Below, piece after piece: positions 51,499-60,011 of a DNA stretch of 64,000 nt. The DNA is taken from positions 992,001-1,056,000 of the forward strand of contig NC_021313.1 of assembly GCF_000403645.1 (NCBI RefSeq), read 5' to 3'. A program made the translations under genes and the position numbers. Position 1 is the first letter of the stretch; every line of letters starts with the position of its first letter. The notes under the pieces were generated by a model that saw only the letters and a list, made by a program, of their open reading frames with translations, had not been told where the DNA came from and made no database searches. This DNA is from Salinarchaeum sp. Harcht-Bsk1. Its GTDB lineage: Archaea > Halobacteriota > Halobacteria > Halobacteriales > Salinarchaeaceae.

Positions 51499-53016
51499 TC
51501 ACTGCAAATAGCCCAGATCCTCAAGACGGTCCTCAACTCCATCACTACCCTGCCGATTCAAGAACTCCGGTGTGATAGGATCGCGGAATATCGGTTCCTC
51601 ACCGTCAAAGAGGGCCAACGGCATTCCGTCGACGTCTTCGGGAATCGGGCAGCCGACCGAGTGGAGGACGGTCGGGGCGACGGCAGTGATCGGGACCGGT
51701 TCCTCGACCGCCGACGCAGTCACGTCGGGACCGTCGGCGAGGAACAGACCGGTCCGAACGTTCTCCGCACGCCAGTGACTGACGTCCTCAAAGACGGGGT
51801 TGTCACCGATCGCGCCGCTGGTGTGAATCCCCGGCGTCTGATCGAAGACGATCTCGGGTGCGTCCTCGACGTAGGGGCCGTCGTACGCCTCCTCGCGGGT
51901 GAGGACCTCCCGGGCGATCGGCGTCCCGGAGACGTCGCTCTCGAGGTCGGCAAGGCGGTCCATAATCTCGTCGCGCGTCGACTCGGCGCCGTCGAGTACG
52001 TATATCAGGCCCTGCCCGCTTGCAATCGCCCGGCTCTTCGACCAGTCCACCCGGTCGAGTTTGTGCTCGCGCTTGGCACCCTCTTCGTCCATCGGGACCT
52101 GACTCTTGACGAACTCGGGCGTAATCTTCGCGATCAAATCCTGGGCTCCGAAGCGCTCGGCGATCTTCAGGACGCGCTTCTTGTTGATACCGAGGCGTTC
52201 GAAGGCTGAGGTTGCGTCAGTCTTGGTGTGCAGGAAGCCTTCCTGCTCGAGCCAGGTATTGGCGTAGAACATCGTGTCGATCTCATCACAGCCGTGGTCC
52301 GAGAGGAGGACGAGCGTCGCGTCAGGGTGTTCTTGACGGATCGCACCGAGATGTTCGTCGATGACCTGCCACGCCCGGTAAGTCGGTTCGTCACGCCAGA
52401 AGTAGTGCTGGAGCACGTTGACGTAGAAGACCGTGCAGTGGGCAACGTCGACTTCCCGTTCATCGAGCAGTCGGCGGTAGGTTTCCAGCCGCTGGTCGAT
52501 CAGGTCAACAACGGCGTCTGCGGCGTCTGTGTCCTCGGAGGATGTCACCGCCACATCGGGATGGACATCGTACCCCGCCGCGTCGAGTTCGTCGCCAAGA
52601 TCCGGCGGCGTCGTGTAGTCGGTCTGCTCGCTCCCGGGGCCACCGGCGACCATGAAGCCATCCAGTTCGAACGGTGGGTAGCTCATCGGGAGGTTCACGA
52701 CACCGGCAGTCTGCCCGTCTTCGTTAAGGTAGTCCCAGAAGTTCGCACTCTTGAACGAGCGAGAGTTCGGCGTCGAGAGCGTTCGGTTCTCGGCGTCGAT
52801 CTTCTCCCACCAGTAGACACCGAGTTTGCCGGGGTTCTTCCCGGTCGAGTAACAGCGCCAGTTCGGACAGGTCACCGGCGGGAGGCAGCTCTGTAAATCT
52901 GCGTCCACTCCAGAATTTCGCAACGACGCGATGTTCGGAAGGTCCCCGTCGTCGAGCCACGGCTGGAGCAGGTCCCAGTTCGCTCCGTCGAGACCGACGA
53001 CGACGGTGTTTGGCAT
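51499..53016 (-). CDS. Type I phosphodiesterase/nucleotide-pyrophosphatase-like protein, paralogue
   Basis: This 505-residue protein is a full-length paralogue of protein 33400-34944. It begins MPNTVVVGLDGANWDLLQPW, with nucleophile Thr49 in PPVTCPNWRCYSTGKNPG, the motif LLSDHGCDEIDTMF and GIHTSGAIGD near the end. The tail is VEDRLEDLGYLQ. There is no signal peptide. The last 20-30 codons and the downstream flank are AT-rich while the rest is GC-rich, so the composition edge of the inserted block lies inside this gene's 3' end. A TATA-like GTAAATA sits 24-30 bases before its ATG. Confidence 0.86.
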   Translation of the reverse strand: MPNTVVVGLDGANWDLLQPWLDDGDLPNIASLRNSGVDADLQSCLPPVTCPNWRCYSTGKNPGKLGVYWWEKIDAENRTLSTPNSRSFKSANFWDYLNEDGQTAGVVNLPMSYPPFELDGFMVAGGPGSEQTDYTTPPDLGDELDAAGYDVHPDVAVTSSEDTDAADAVVDLIDQRLETYRRLLDEREVDVAHCTVFYVNVLQHYFWRDEPTYRAWQVIDEHLGAIRQEHPDATLVLLSDHGCDEIDTMFYANTWLEQEGFLHTKTDATSAFERLGINKKRVLKIAERFGAQDLIAKITPEFVKSQVPMDEEGAKREHKLDRVDWSKSRAIASGQGLIYVLDGAESTRDEIMDRLADLESDVSGTPIAREVLTREEAYDGPYVEDAPEIVFDQTPGIHTSGAIGDNPVFEDVSHWRAENVRTGLFLADGPDVTASAVEEPVPITAVAPTVLHSVGCPIPEDVDGMPLALFDGEEPIFRDPITPEFLNRQGSDGVEDRLEDLGYLQ

Positions 53017-53039
53017 GGGCCAATCTAAGAAACGACCCC

Positions 53040-53046
53040 TATTTAC
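53040..53046 (-). promoter_or_regulatory. TATA box of the phosphodiesterase gene
   Basis: On the minus strand GTAAATA is 24-30 bases upstream of the ATG at 53016, with no room for a Shine-Dalgarno. This fits a leaderless haloarchaeal transcript. Confidence 0.45.
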
Positions 53047-53072
53047 CTGTGGTGGAGTCGAGAGACGGACTC

Positions 53073-53088
53073 GGGGTATTTTTACCCC
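53073..53088. promoter_or_regulatory. Perfect palindrome in the divergent promoter region
   Basis: GGGGTA-TTTT-TACCCC is a perfect 6-bp inverted repeat between the leftward phosphodiesterase and the rightward UXS-like gene. Its AT-rich centre resembles a TATA box, and the symmetry suggests an operator serving both directions. Confidence 0.35.
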
Positions 53089-53180
53089 CTGGTCAGTAAT
53101 CCGCCCCCATGTACGGTCCAATCGCGGGGTCGTTACCCGCTCGTCCCCGTTGCAACTCGATGGAGGGCCGAGCCTGAGCC

Positions 53181-54140
53181 ATGTCCCGACCACACGCCGT
53201 CGTAACCGGTGGAGCCGGGTTCCTCGGGAGCCACCTCGTCGACGCCCTCCTCGACGACGGGTACAGGGTGACCTCGTTGGACAACTTCGGAAGCGGCCGC
53301 GAGTCGAATCTCGAGCACGTCGAGAGCGACCACTTCGAGAGTCGCCGCCACGACGTTCGCGAGCCGTTCCCCGTCTTCGACCGCGTCGACGAGGTCTACC
53401 ACCTCGCGTCCCGCGCGAGCCCAGATGACTTCGTCGATCACGCAGTCGAGATCGCCCTGACGAACAGCGAGGGAACGCACAACGCCTACGAGTGCGGGCT
53501 GGAACACGACGCACCGGTATTGCTCGCCTCGACCAGCGAGGTGTACGGCGACCCGGACGTCAATCCGCAGCCCGAATCCTATACTGGGAACGTTAACGTG
53601 CGCGGTCCGCGCGCTCCGTACGACGAGAGCAAGCGGTTCTCCGAGGCGCTCGCAATCGCCTACGATCAACAGTACGATCTCGACGTTCGAACCGTCCGCA
53701 TCTTCAACACCTACGGCCCCCGCATGCGACCCGACGACGGCCGCGCAGTGCCGAACTTCCTTTCGCAAGCGCTCCGTGGCGAGGATCTTACGGTGTACGG
53801 CGACGGCTCACAGACACGGTGCTTTTGCTACGTCTCGGACCTCGTTCGCGGCTTCAGGACGATCATGGAGGCAGACGCGGACGTCGTCTCCGGTGAGGCG
53901 TTCAATCTCGGTAGCACCGAGGAAATCACGATCGAGACGCTCGCAAAGACTGTCCTCGAAGTCCTCGACACCGACAGCGAAATCGCCTACCGAGAGCTAC
54001 CGGAGGATGATCCGAAGGTTCGTCACCCAGACCTGTCCAAGACCGACGCCGCTCTCGACTGGGATCCACGTGTGTCCCTCAAGGAGGGGCTCCGGCGAAC
54101 CGCCGAGGAGCTCGCCGCCGAGCTCGATCTCGAAACGTAG
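53181..54140 (+). CDS. UDP-glucuronate decarboxylase (UDP-xylose synthase)-like SDR
   Basis: This 319-residue extended SDR closely follows the UXS pattern: TGGAGFLGSHLVDALL, LDNFGSGRESNLEH, YHLASRASPDDF, LASTSEVYGDPDVNPQPESY, the Tyr-x3-Lys of APYDESKRFSEAL and RIFNTYGPRMRPDDGRAVPN. GDGSQTRCFCYVSDLV is almost the family consensus. It would oxidise, decarboxylate and reduce UDP-GlcA to UDP-xylose. UDP-GlcA can be provided by the aglM product at 13859-15187. A dTDP-glucose dehydratase role is less likely because of the UXS-specific STSEVYGDP and GNV segments. Confidence 0.83.
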   Translation: MSRPHAVVTGGAGFLGSHLVDALLDDGYRVTSLDNFGSGRESNLEHVESDHFESRRHDVREPFPVFDRVDEVYHLASRASPDDFVDHAVEIALTNSEGTHNAYECGLEHDAPVLLASTSEVYGDPDVNPQPESYTGNVNVRGPRAPYDESKRFSEALAIAYDQQYDLDVRTVRIFNTYGPRMRPDDGRAVPNFLSQALRGEDLTVYGDGSQTRCFCYVSDLVRGFRTIMEADADVVSGEAFNLGSTEEITIETLAKTVLEVLDTDSEIAYRELPEDDPKVRHPDLSKTDAALDWDPRVSLKEGLRRTAEELAAELDLET

Positions 54141-54268
54141 GAGCTCCGGTCCCCTTCGACGCCAAGGGAGATCCGGTGACAACTCGGGACGCAGTAAGCT
54201 CCGAGTTCGAACTGGACTCAACGGGCCGATTGGGAAAGCATACGTCCATCGCCTCGAAGGGTGCTTGC

Positions 54269-55324
54269 ATGACCAGTCTGGACAGCGTTCTCGTCACTGG
54301 TGGCGCCGGCTTCGTCGGGAGTCACGCGGTGGAGTACTACGCCGATCGCGGCGTCGAAGTCACTGCACTCGACAACCTGAGCCGCGTCGAAACGCTCGAG
54401 ACCGCTGACGATAGCCGCAACACTGCCGCTTACAACTGGGAGTACATCCGAGAGGAGTATCCCTCGGTCGAGCTCGTCGAAGCTGACGTCCGTGACGAGG
54501 ATCGACTCGAAACGATCGTCGAGGGCCACGATGGGATCGTCCACACGGCAGGGCAGGTCGCGGTGACGGCCTCGCTCGAGGACCCCCGCACCGACTTCGA
54601 GGTCAACGCCGAGGGGACGTTCAACGTCCTCGAAGCCGCGCGCGCTGCCGAAAGCGATCCGGCGGTCGTCATGGCGTCGACAAACAAAGTCTACGGAGAC
54701 AACGTCAACGAAATTCCCGTCCGCGAGGAGGAGACGCGATACTGGTACGACGACCCCGAGTACGAGGACGGCGTCCCGGAAACCCTCTCGATCGACGACT
54801 GTGAGCACACGCCCTACGGCGTCTCGAAGCTCGCCGGCGACCTCTACGTCCAGGACTACGCGGATCGGGGCGTCGTTGAAGCGGCCGCGTTCCGGATGTC
54901 GTGCATCTACGGCCCGCGCCAGTTCGGAAACGAGGATCAGGGGTGGGTCGCGCACTTCGCGATCTCCGCGCTCCGCGACGAGCCGCTCACGATCTTCGGC
55001 GACGGCAAACAGGTCCGCGACGTCCTCTACGTCGACGACCTGATCCGGGCCTATGACGCATTCCTTTCCGACCCCGACGGCAAGCCCGCGATCTACAACG
55101 TCGGCGGTGGTCCCCACAACACCACGAGCCTCGTCGAATTCCTCGACGCACTCGAATCGGTAGTCGGCAACCGGCCTGACGTCGCCTTCGACGACTGGCG
55201 CGAAGGCGACCAGAAAGTGTACGTATCCGACGTATCGAGGGCGTGCAACGAACTCGACTGGTCGCCAGATGTCGACTTCGAGGAGGGCATCGAGCGGTTC
55301 GTCGACTGGTGGGAGTCCCGGTAA
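54269..55324 (+). CDS. CDP-paratose/tyvelose 2-epimerase-like SDR
   Basis: This 351-residue extended SDR has TGGAGFVGSHAVEYYADRG, HTAGQVAVTASLEDPRTDFE, MASTNKVYGDNVNEIPV, HTPYGVSKLAGDLYVQDYAD and FRMSCIYGPRQFGNEDQGW. WREGDQKVYVSDVSRA is near the end. These match the tyvelose epimerase (CDP-paratose 2-epimerase) branch, in particular the Gly-Gln-Val-Ala-Val-Thr and Asn-Lys-Val-Tyr-Gly segments. Archaeal members may act on other nucleotide sugars, as no CDP-3,6-dideoxyhexose genes are seen here. ATG 54269 starts at the fold; an upstream extension is unlikely. Confidence 0.8.
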   Translation: MTSLDSVLVTGGAGFVGSHAVEYYADRGVEVTALDNLSRVETLETADDSRNTAAYNWEYIREEYPSVELVEADVRDEDRLETIVEGHDGIVHTAGQVAVTASLEDPRTDFEVNAEGTFNVLEAARAAESDPAVVMASTNKVYGDNVNEIPVREEETRYWYDDPEYEDGVPETLSIDDCEHTPYGVSKLAGDLYVQDYADRGVVEAAAFRMSCIYGPRQFGNEDQGWVAHFAISALRDEPLTIFGDGKQVRDVLYVDDLIRAYDAFLSDPDGKPAIYNVGGGPHNTTSLVEFLDALESVVGNRPDVAFDDWREGDQKVYVSDVSRACNELDWSPDVDFEEGIERFVDWWESR

Positions 55325-55504
55325 ACATCATTCGCCCGTGTGTCGACATCCATCGCATCGGCTCGTCGCCATCAGGAGCCAACTCGCTCAGTCGAAGCCC
55401 GAGAACGACAAGGTAGAAGACAACGCCGGTCCCAACACCCGTTCAATGACGTCGAGGGGGCCGTTCCGACCGCAGGCTCACTGCTCCATCGGGCGCGGGC
55501 TATC

Positions 55505-56872
55505 ATGGAGGCTCGCATGAACGTTAAACGTCGCCTCGTCGCGGCCTTGCCTCCGACGGTGAAGCGGCTGCTGGCTCGTCCGTACGATCTCGTACAGACA
55601 AAGCGAGCGAACCGGACCTTTCGGGCCCGGGACCGGCCGTCGATCGACCCCGACCCAGACGCACCCCAGCACGTTGTCCTCCTCGTCGTCGACGCACTCC
55701 GTAGCGACGTCGTCACGGAAGAGACGATGCCATTTCTCGCGTCGATGGACGGGACGACGTCAGCGCTCACACCGAGTCCATGGACCTTTCCTGCGGTCTC
55801 CTCGATGCTGACTGGTGCGTACCCCCACGAACACGGAGCGATCAGAGCTCCGAACGTCGCAGACGAGGGCTTTGTCCTGCCAGAACGGATTCCGGACGAT
55901 CGGTTGACGCTCAGCGACTATTTCGCTGCAGCTGGTTACCACACCTACGGTGGCTTCGGCCATGACACTCCGTTCGTCGCGCTCTCTGGCAGATTCGCCA
56001 CGCACGATCTCAGTCACCAGCTCGACGCATCTGCCGCAGACGTGCTTGCTGACCACGAGCAATGGATTACTGACCGATCGAACTCACCGACGTTCTCCTA
56101 CGTCCACCTCGCAGATCCACACATTCCGGTGACGCCACCCAACGAGTACTGGCAAAAGTACGACGTCGACAGCTCGATCGAGAATCTCGAGAACTGGGAG
56201 TACGAACGAACTCTCGAGCCCGACGAGGCCGCCGAGCGCTATCGGGAGCACCGGTGGCGGCTCTACCGAGCTGCCGCCGAGTATGTCGACGACTGCATCT
56301 CGGCACACATCGAGTCGATCAGGTCGATACTCGACGACGTGACGATCGTCGTCACCGCCGATCACGGCGAACTTCTCTGGGACCACGTCGCGCTGGACCA
56401 GGAGCAGTTCTTCGGCGACGGATGCGTCGATCACGGTGGGACGCCGTACGAAGCACTCGCACGAGTGCCGCTCCTTTCAGACGAACTGCCAACCGCGCCG
56501 AACGACGGTTCGCCTGCCTCACTAATCGATCTTGCACCGACGCTGCTGTCCTCGATCGGAGTGGACGCCCCAGAGGGCACGAGCGGCCTCGATCTCCACG
56601 CCGACGATCATAACCCTCGGTCACTCCTCGTCGAGGGCTGTCTAGGCCCCGAGGAGCGAAAAGCGGTCTATAGCGATGGAGACAAACTGATCGCATCGGA
56701 GTCCGGTACTACGCTCACGTTCGACCTGCCCGACGAGACGCCGGTCGAGTTCGATTCGGCGAGCACCGAAACGCTTCGGTCGAAGCTCCCGCCCTGGCCA
56801 GACAGTGATATCGGATCCACTAACGTCTCTGGCGTCGTCGAGAACCGACTCGACGCCCTCGGATACAAGTAA
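55505..56872 (+). CDS. Sulfatase-like alkaline-phosphatase-superfamily protein
   Basis: This 455-residue protein has a basic N-terminal region (residues 6-40, rich in Arg/Lys) that may lie on the membrane surface. VVLLVVDALRSDVV follows as the metal strand, then SPWTFPAVSSMLTGAYPHEH with Thr94 in Thr-x-Pro, HLADPHIPVTPP and IVVTADHGELLWD. No signal peptide or helix is seen. The tail VVENRLDALGYK keeps the shared ending. It stands just upstream of aglB on the same strand. A second ATG 12 bases later is equally possible. It probably acts on the lipid-linked glycan before transfer. Confidence 0.84.
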   Translation: MEARMNVKRRLVAALPPTVKRLLARPYDLVQTKRANRTFRARDRPSIDPDPDAPQHVVLLVVDALRSDVVTEETMPFLASMDGTTSALTPSPWTFPAVSSMLTGAYPHEHGAIRAPNVADEGFVLPERIPDDRLTLSDYFAAAGYHTYGGFGHDTPFVALSGRFATHDLSHQLDASAADVLADHEQWITDRSNSPTFSYVHLADPHIPVTPPNEYWQKYDVDSSIENLENWEYERTLEPDEAAERYREHRWRLYRAAAEYVDDCISAHIESIRSILDDVTIVVTADHGELLWDHVALDQEQFFGDGCVDHGGTPYEALARVPLLSDELPTAPNDGSPASLIDLAPTLLSSIGVDAPEGTSGLDLHADDHNPRSLLVEGCLGPEERKAVYSDGDKLIASESGTTLTFDLPDETPVEFDSASTETLRSKLPPWPDSDIGSTNVSGVVENRLDALGYK

Positions 56873-57039
56873 CGACAACTCGGCGCCCCAGTCATACGTA
56901 CCGCTAAGTCAGCGCCTCGGCTGCAAGTACAATAGGGCCCGACGCCCACTGACCAAACGGATTCAATTGTGACTCCTGGCTCTTGGGTCGAGCCGTCTTT
57001 CACAAGGCTTATTCGCCGTTTCCGCTACCCGCTAAAACA

Positions 57040-60009
57040 ATGAGCACCGAGACCGAAGACGATCAACTCCCCGAGTCGGAGGCGATTGTCGAGCCCCTCC
57101 AGCGATGGTACCACGTGCCGGCGCTCGCGGCGATACTCATCTACATGCTCTGGACGCGAACGCGTGCCTACGACAAGTTCGTTCGCGATGGCGAGGTCCT
57201 GTTTAGCGGTAACGACCCATACTACCACTACCGTGCGACAATGTACAGCGTCAAGAACTGGCCGAGCCGCGTGTACGGTGAACCGTGGACGCTCTTTCCC
57301 GAGGGCCAGAACGTGGGCAACTTCGGGACGCTGATGGACCAAGTCGTCGCGACGGTGGCGTTGGTCGCCGGTCTCGGCGACCCCTCTGCCCAGCAAGTTG
57401 CGAAGATATCCCTTCTCGCCCCGGCGATTTTCGGGGCCCTCACGACGATCCCAGCCTATTTCCTGGCAAAGAAGCTCGGCGGTAATCGGATCAGTGGCCT
57501 GACCGCGGCCGGTCTCGTCGCGCTGGTTCCACAGGCTTCGTGGATCACGCGCACCAGCGTCGGCTACTACGATCACCACGTCGCCGAAACGCTGACGATG
57601 TCGATCGCCATGCTCGCTATGGTGAACGCACTGGTAGTCGTCGGGCGCGAGCGGCCTGTGTTCGAACAGGTACAAGATCGCGATTGGGATGGACTTCGTC
57701 CGACGCTCGTCGCGAGCGTCCTCGCTGGCGTGGCGCTCGCCGCGTACCTGCTCACCTGGGCCGCCGGTGTGGTGCTCGTCGGAATCTTCGGCGTTTTCTT
57801 CGTCGTCGCCATGTCCGTCGCGGTTATACGTGGCGAAAGCCCGGAACACCTCGCCTTTGCCGGTGTGATCACTCACCTCGTTGCTTTCCTGGTCGTCCTC
57901 CCCTTCATCCAATCGTTCACGATCGAAACTACTACGCTATCGCTGCTGCAGCTCTTGCCCATCATCGGAATCGTCGTCGGCTGTACCATCCTCGCTGCAA
58001 TCGCACGAGAGTGGGAAAATCGGGAACTGGATCCCGGGCTTTATCCCCTTATTGTCGCCGCCATTGGACTAGTAGCAGTTGGTGCAATTTGGGTGCTACT
58101 TCCCGAAGTAGCACAAGCTGTCTGGGGGAACCTCCAGCGAATCTTGTTCCTCGGTCAGTCCGACACCACCCTGACGATCAGTGAGGCACAGTCAATGCTG
58201 GCGGACGATAGGCCGCCTGTTACTGAACAGTTCTGGGATGGCTACGGCTTCGCCTTCTTCACCGCAATGATCGCAGGCATTTGGATGGTTGCCCGAGGGC
58301 TCCTCGCAAAGCGGACCCGATCGGAGTATCTCCTGATCACCGTCTGGACTGCCTTCCTCCTCATGATGACGCTGACCCAGGTACGATTTCATTACTACCT
58401 CGTGATCCCCGTCGCCGTCCTGAACGGCTGGCTCGTCGCGCAGGTCCTTCGAATTGCGGCCTTCCCCTCCCTCGAGGACTTCGAGGACCTCCAGGCATAC
58501 CACGTCCTGACCGTCTTTGCGATCCTTATGTTGCTGTTCGTACCGATCGCGTCGCCCATCGCGGCCGCGACCGCAGCCGATCTCTCCAGCGATACGCGCC
58601 CAGGTAGCAGCGTGACTACGTGGGACGACAGTCTGGACTGGATGAGCGAGAACACACCCGAACCCGGGACGTACGGAGGAGAGGAGAACGAAATGAATTA
58701 TTATGGGCCGTTCGATGCAGTCGAAGGCAATTACGAGTATCCTGCGGGAGCTTACGGCGTGATGTCGTGGTGGGACTACGGCCACTGGATAACCGTCGAA
58801 GGGGAACGCATCCCAAACGCGAATCCGTTCCAGTCCGGTGCCAGAGGTGCGAGCGCCTACTTCCAAGCCACCAACGAGACGCGCGCGAACCTCATGCTCG
58901 AGGCGCTGTCGTCCTCGAACGTCTCCGGCGGCCAGCTCGACGACATGTCCAACGCCGAACTCCGCGAGGCCATCGAGGCCCAGAGCGAGCAGGAGGCCGG
59001 CGAGGACACCCGCTACGTCGTCATCGACGACCAGATGGTCGGCGACAAGTTCTACGCGATCACGCAGTGGGCCGGCGCGGACTTCAGCGACTACTACACC
59101 GGCGAGCGCTACCAGCTCGGTGGCCAGAACACCACGCTGACGGTGCCCTCGGAAACCTACCGAGACACCATGCTCGCAGAGCTGTACTTCGGTGACGCCG
59201 CTGGCCTCTCCCACTATCGCCTCGTCCACGAGGTGGACAGCTACTCCGTGGTCGGCGGGTACGTCAGTCCGAACCGCGCCGGGCCGTTCACGACGCTCCG
59301 CTACGGCTTCGACTGGGCCGACGCCCAGCAGACCGCGGCACAGCTCCGCCAGGCGAGCTTCTTCGGCCAGGCGCTGCAGGCCGGCCAGAACGCCTACATT
59401 TACGACGCGAGCGTCGAGTCGACGGTCAAGACCTTCGAGCGCGTCGAGGGGGCGACGCTCACCGGCCAGGCCGAGCCCAACGAGTCCGTGATCGTGACGG
59501 TGCCGGTCCAGACGGGGACGAACCGGACGTTCACGTACTCCCAGCAGACGACCGCCGACGCCGACGGCAGCTTCGAGATCACGGTGCCGTATCCGACGAA
59601 CAACGAACTCGGCCCCGAGGACGGCTACACCAACGCGAGCGCCGTCGCGAACGGCACGTACACCGTCCGCGCTGGCGGCTTCCAGAACCCGCGGGCCCAG
59701 GCGTCCGACGTCAGCGTTCCCGAGCCTGCGATCTACGACGGGAGTGAGATACCGGTCGACCTCGAACCCGTCGAGGGCGGCACCGGCAACGACTCGACCG
59801 ACGGCAACGCCAGCGGTTCGATGTCGGAAGCGAGCGCGACGAGCGAGACGTCGGCGAGTGGATCGGCCGCCGAACCAGAGACCACGAGCGACGTCGGCTC
59901 CAGCGCGATCTCGACCGGCGCATTCGGCGCCCTCGCCGCGCCCGGGAACGCTCTCACCGCACCGGTTCGCTCGCTCTTCGAATCGTTCGCTGCCGAGATC
60001 GCAGGCTAA
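57040..60009 (+). CDS. aglB: Oligosaccharyltransferase AglB (STT3 family)
   Basis: This 989-residue protein transfers dolichyl-(pyro)phosphate-linked glycan to Asn-x-Ser/Thr sites at the outer face of the membrane. The first external loop has GNDPYYHYR (57-65) with the catalytic Asp; RTSVGYYDHHVAE gives the second acidic motif. About 13 helices precede the soluble domain, which carries the STT3 signature WWDYG (577-581). The C-terminal domain ends in a long Ser/Thr/Gly/Asp-rich stretch (about residues 917-960) and a short hydrophobic end. ATG 57040 follows a TATA-like TTATTC about 27 bases upstream. The DUF368 gene starts two bases after the stop. Confidence 0.95.
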   Translation: MSTETEDDQLPESEAIVEPLQRWYHVPALAAILIYMLWTRTRAYDKFVRDGEVLFSGNDPYYHYRATMYSVKNWPSRVYGEPWTLFPEGQNVGNFGTLMDQVVATVALVAGLGDPSAQQVAKISLLAPAIFGALTTIPAYFLAKKLGGNRISGLTAAGLVALVPQASWITRTSVGYYDHHVAETLTMSIAMLAMVNALVVVGRERPVFEQVQDRDWDGLRPTLVASVLAGVALAAYLLTWAAGVVLVGIFGVFFVVAMSVAVIRGESPEHLAFAGVITHLVAFLVVLPFIQSFTIETTTLSLLQLLPIIGIVVGCTILAAIAREWENRELDPGLYPLIVAAIGLVAVGAIWVLLPEVAQAVWGNLQRILFLGQSDTTLTISEAQSMLADDRPPVTEQFWDGYGFAFFTAMIAGIWMVARGLLAKRTRSEYLLITVWTAFLLMMTLTQVRFHYYLVIPVAVLNGWLVAQVLRIAAFPSLEDFEDLQAYHVLTVFAILMLLFVPIASPIAAATAADLSSDTRPGSSVTTWDDSLDWMSENTPEPGTYGGEENEMNYYGPFDAVEGNYEYPAGAYGVMSWWDYGHWITVEGERIPNANPFQSGARGASAYFQATNETRANLMLEALSSSNVSGGQLDDMSNAELREAIEAQSEQEAGEDTRYVVIDDQMVGDKFYAITQWAGADFSDYYTGERYQLGGQNTTLTVPSETYRDTMLAELYFGDAAGLSHYRLVHEVDSYSVVGGYVSPNRAGPFTTLRYGFDWADAQQTAAQLRQASFFGQALQAGQNAYIYDASVESTVKTFERVEGATLTGQAEPNESVIVTVPVQTGTNRTFTYSQQTTADADGSFEITVPYPTNNELGPEDGYTNASAVANGTYTVRAGGFQNPRAQASDVSVPEPAIYDGSEIPVDLEPVEGGTGNDSTDGNASGSMSEASATSETSASGSAAEPETTSDVGSSAISTGAFGALAAPGNALTAPVRSLFESFAAEIAG

Positions 60010-60011
60010 CC

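Larger units (their letters stand above)
43980..51560. other. AT-rich cassette inside the glycan locus
   Basis: Between about 43,980 and 51,560 the sequence is visibly AT-rich. For example, 48361-48420 has 23 G/C of 60, against 40 of 60 at 20521-20580. Codon third positions shift to A/T. The block holds the flippase 3' half, three sulfatase-like genes, a GT4, a methyltransferase, a deacetylase and the last codons of a phosphodiesterase gene. No integrase, transposase, tRNA or direct repeat was found at its edges. The gap 51245-51498 is AT-rich with no gene seen. Confidence 0.75.

Noticed and set aside
43980-51560. Prophage or integrative element as an explanation of the AT-rich block
   Set aside because: No integrase, transposase, tRNA attachment site, or phage genes. 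All genes are glycan related and the edges lie inside genes.
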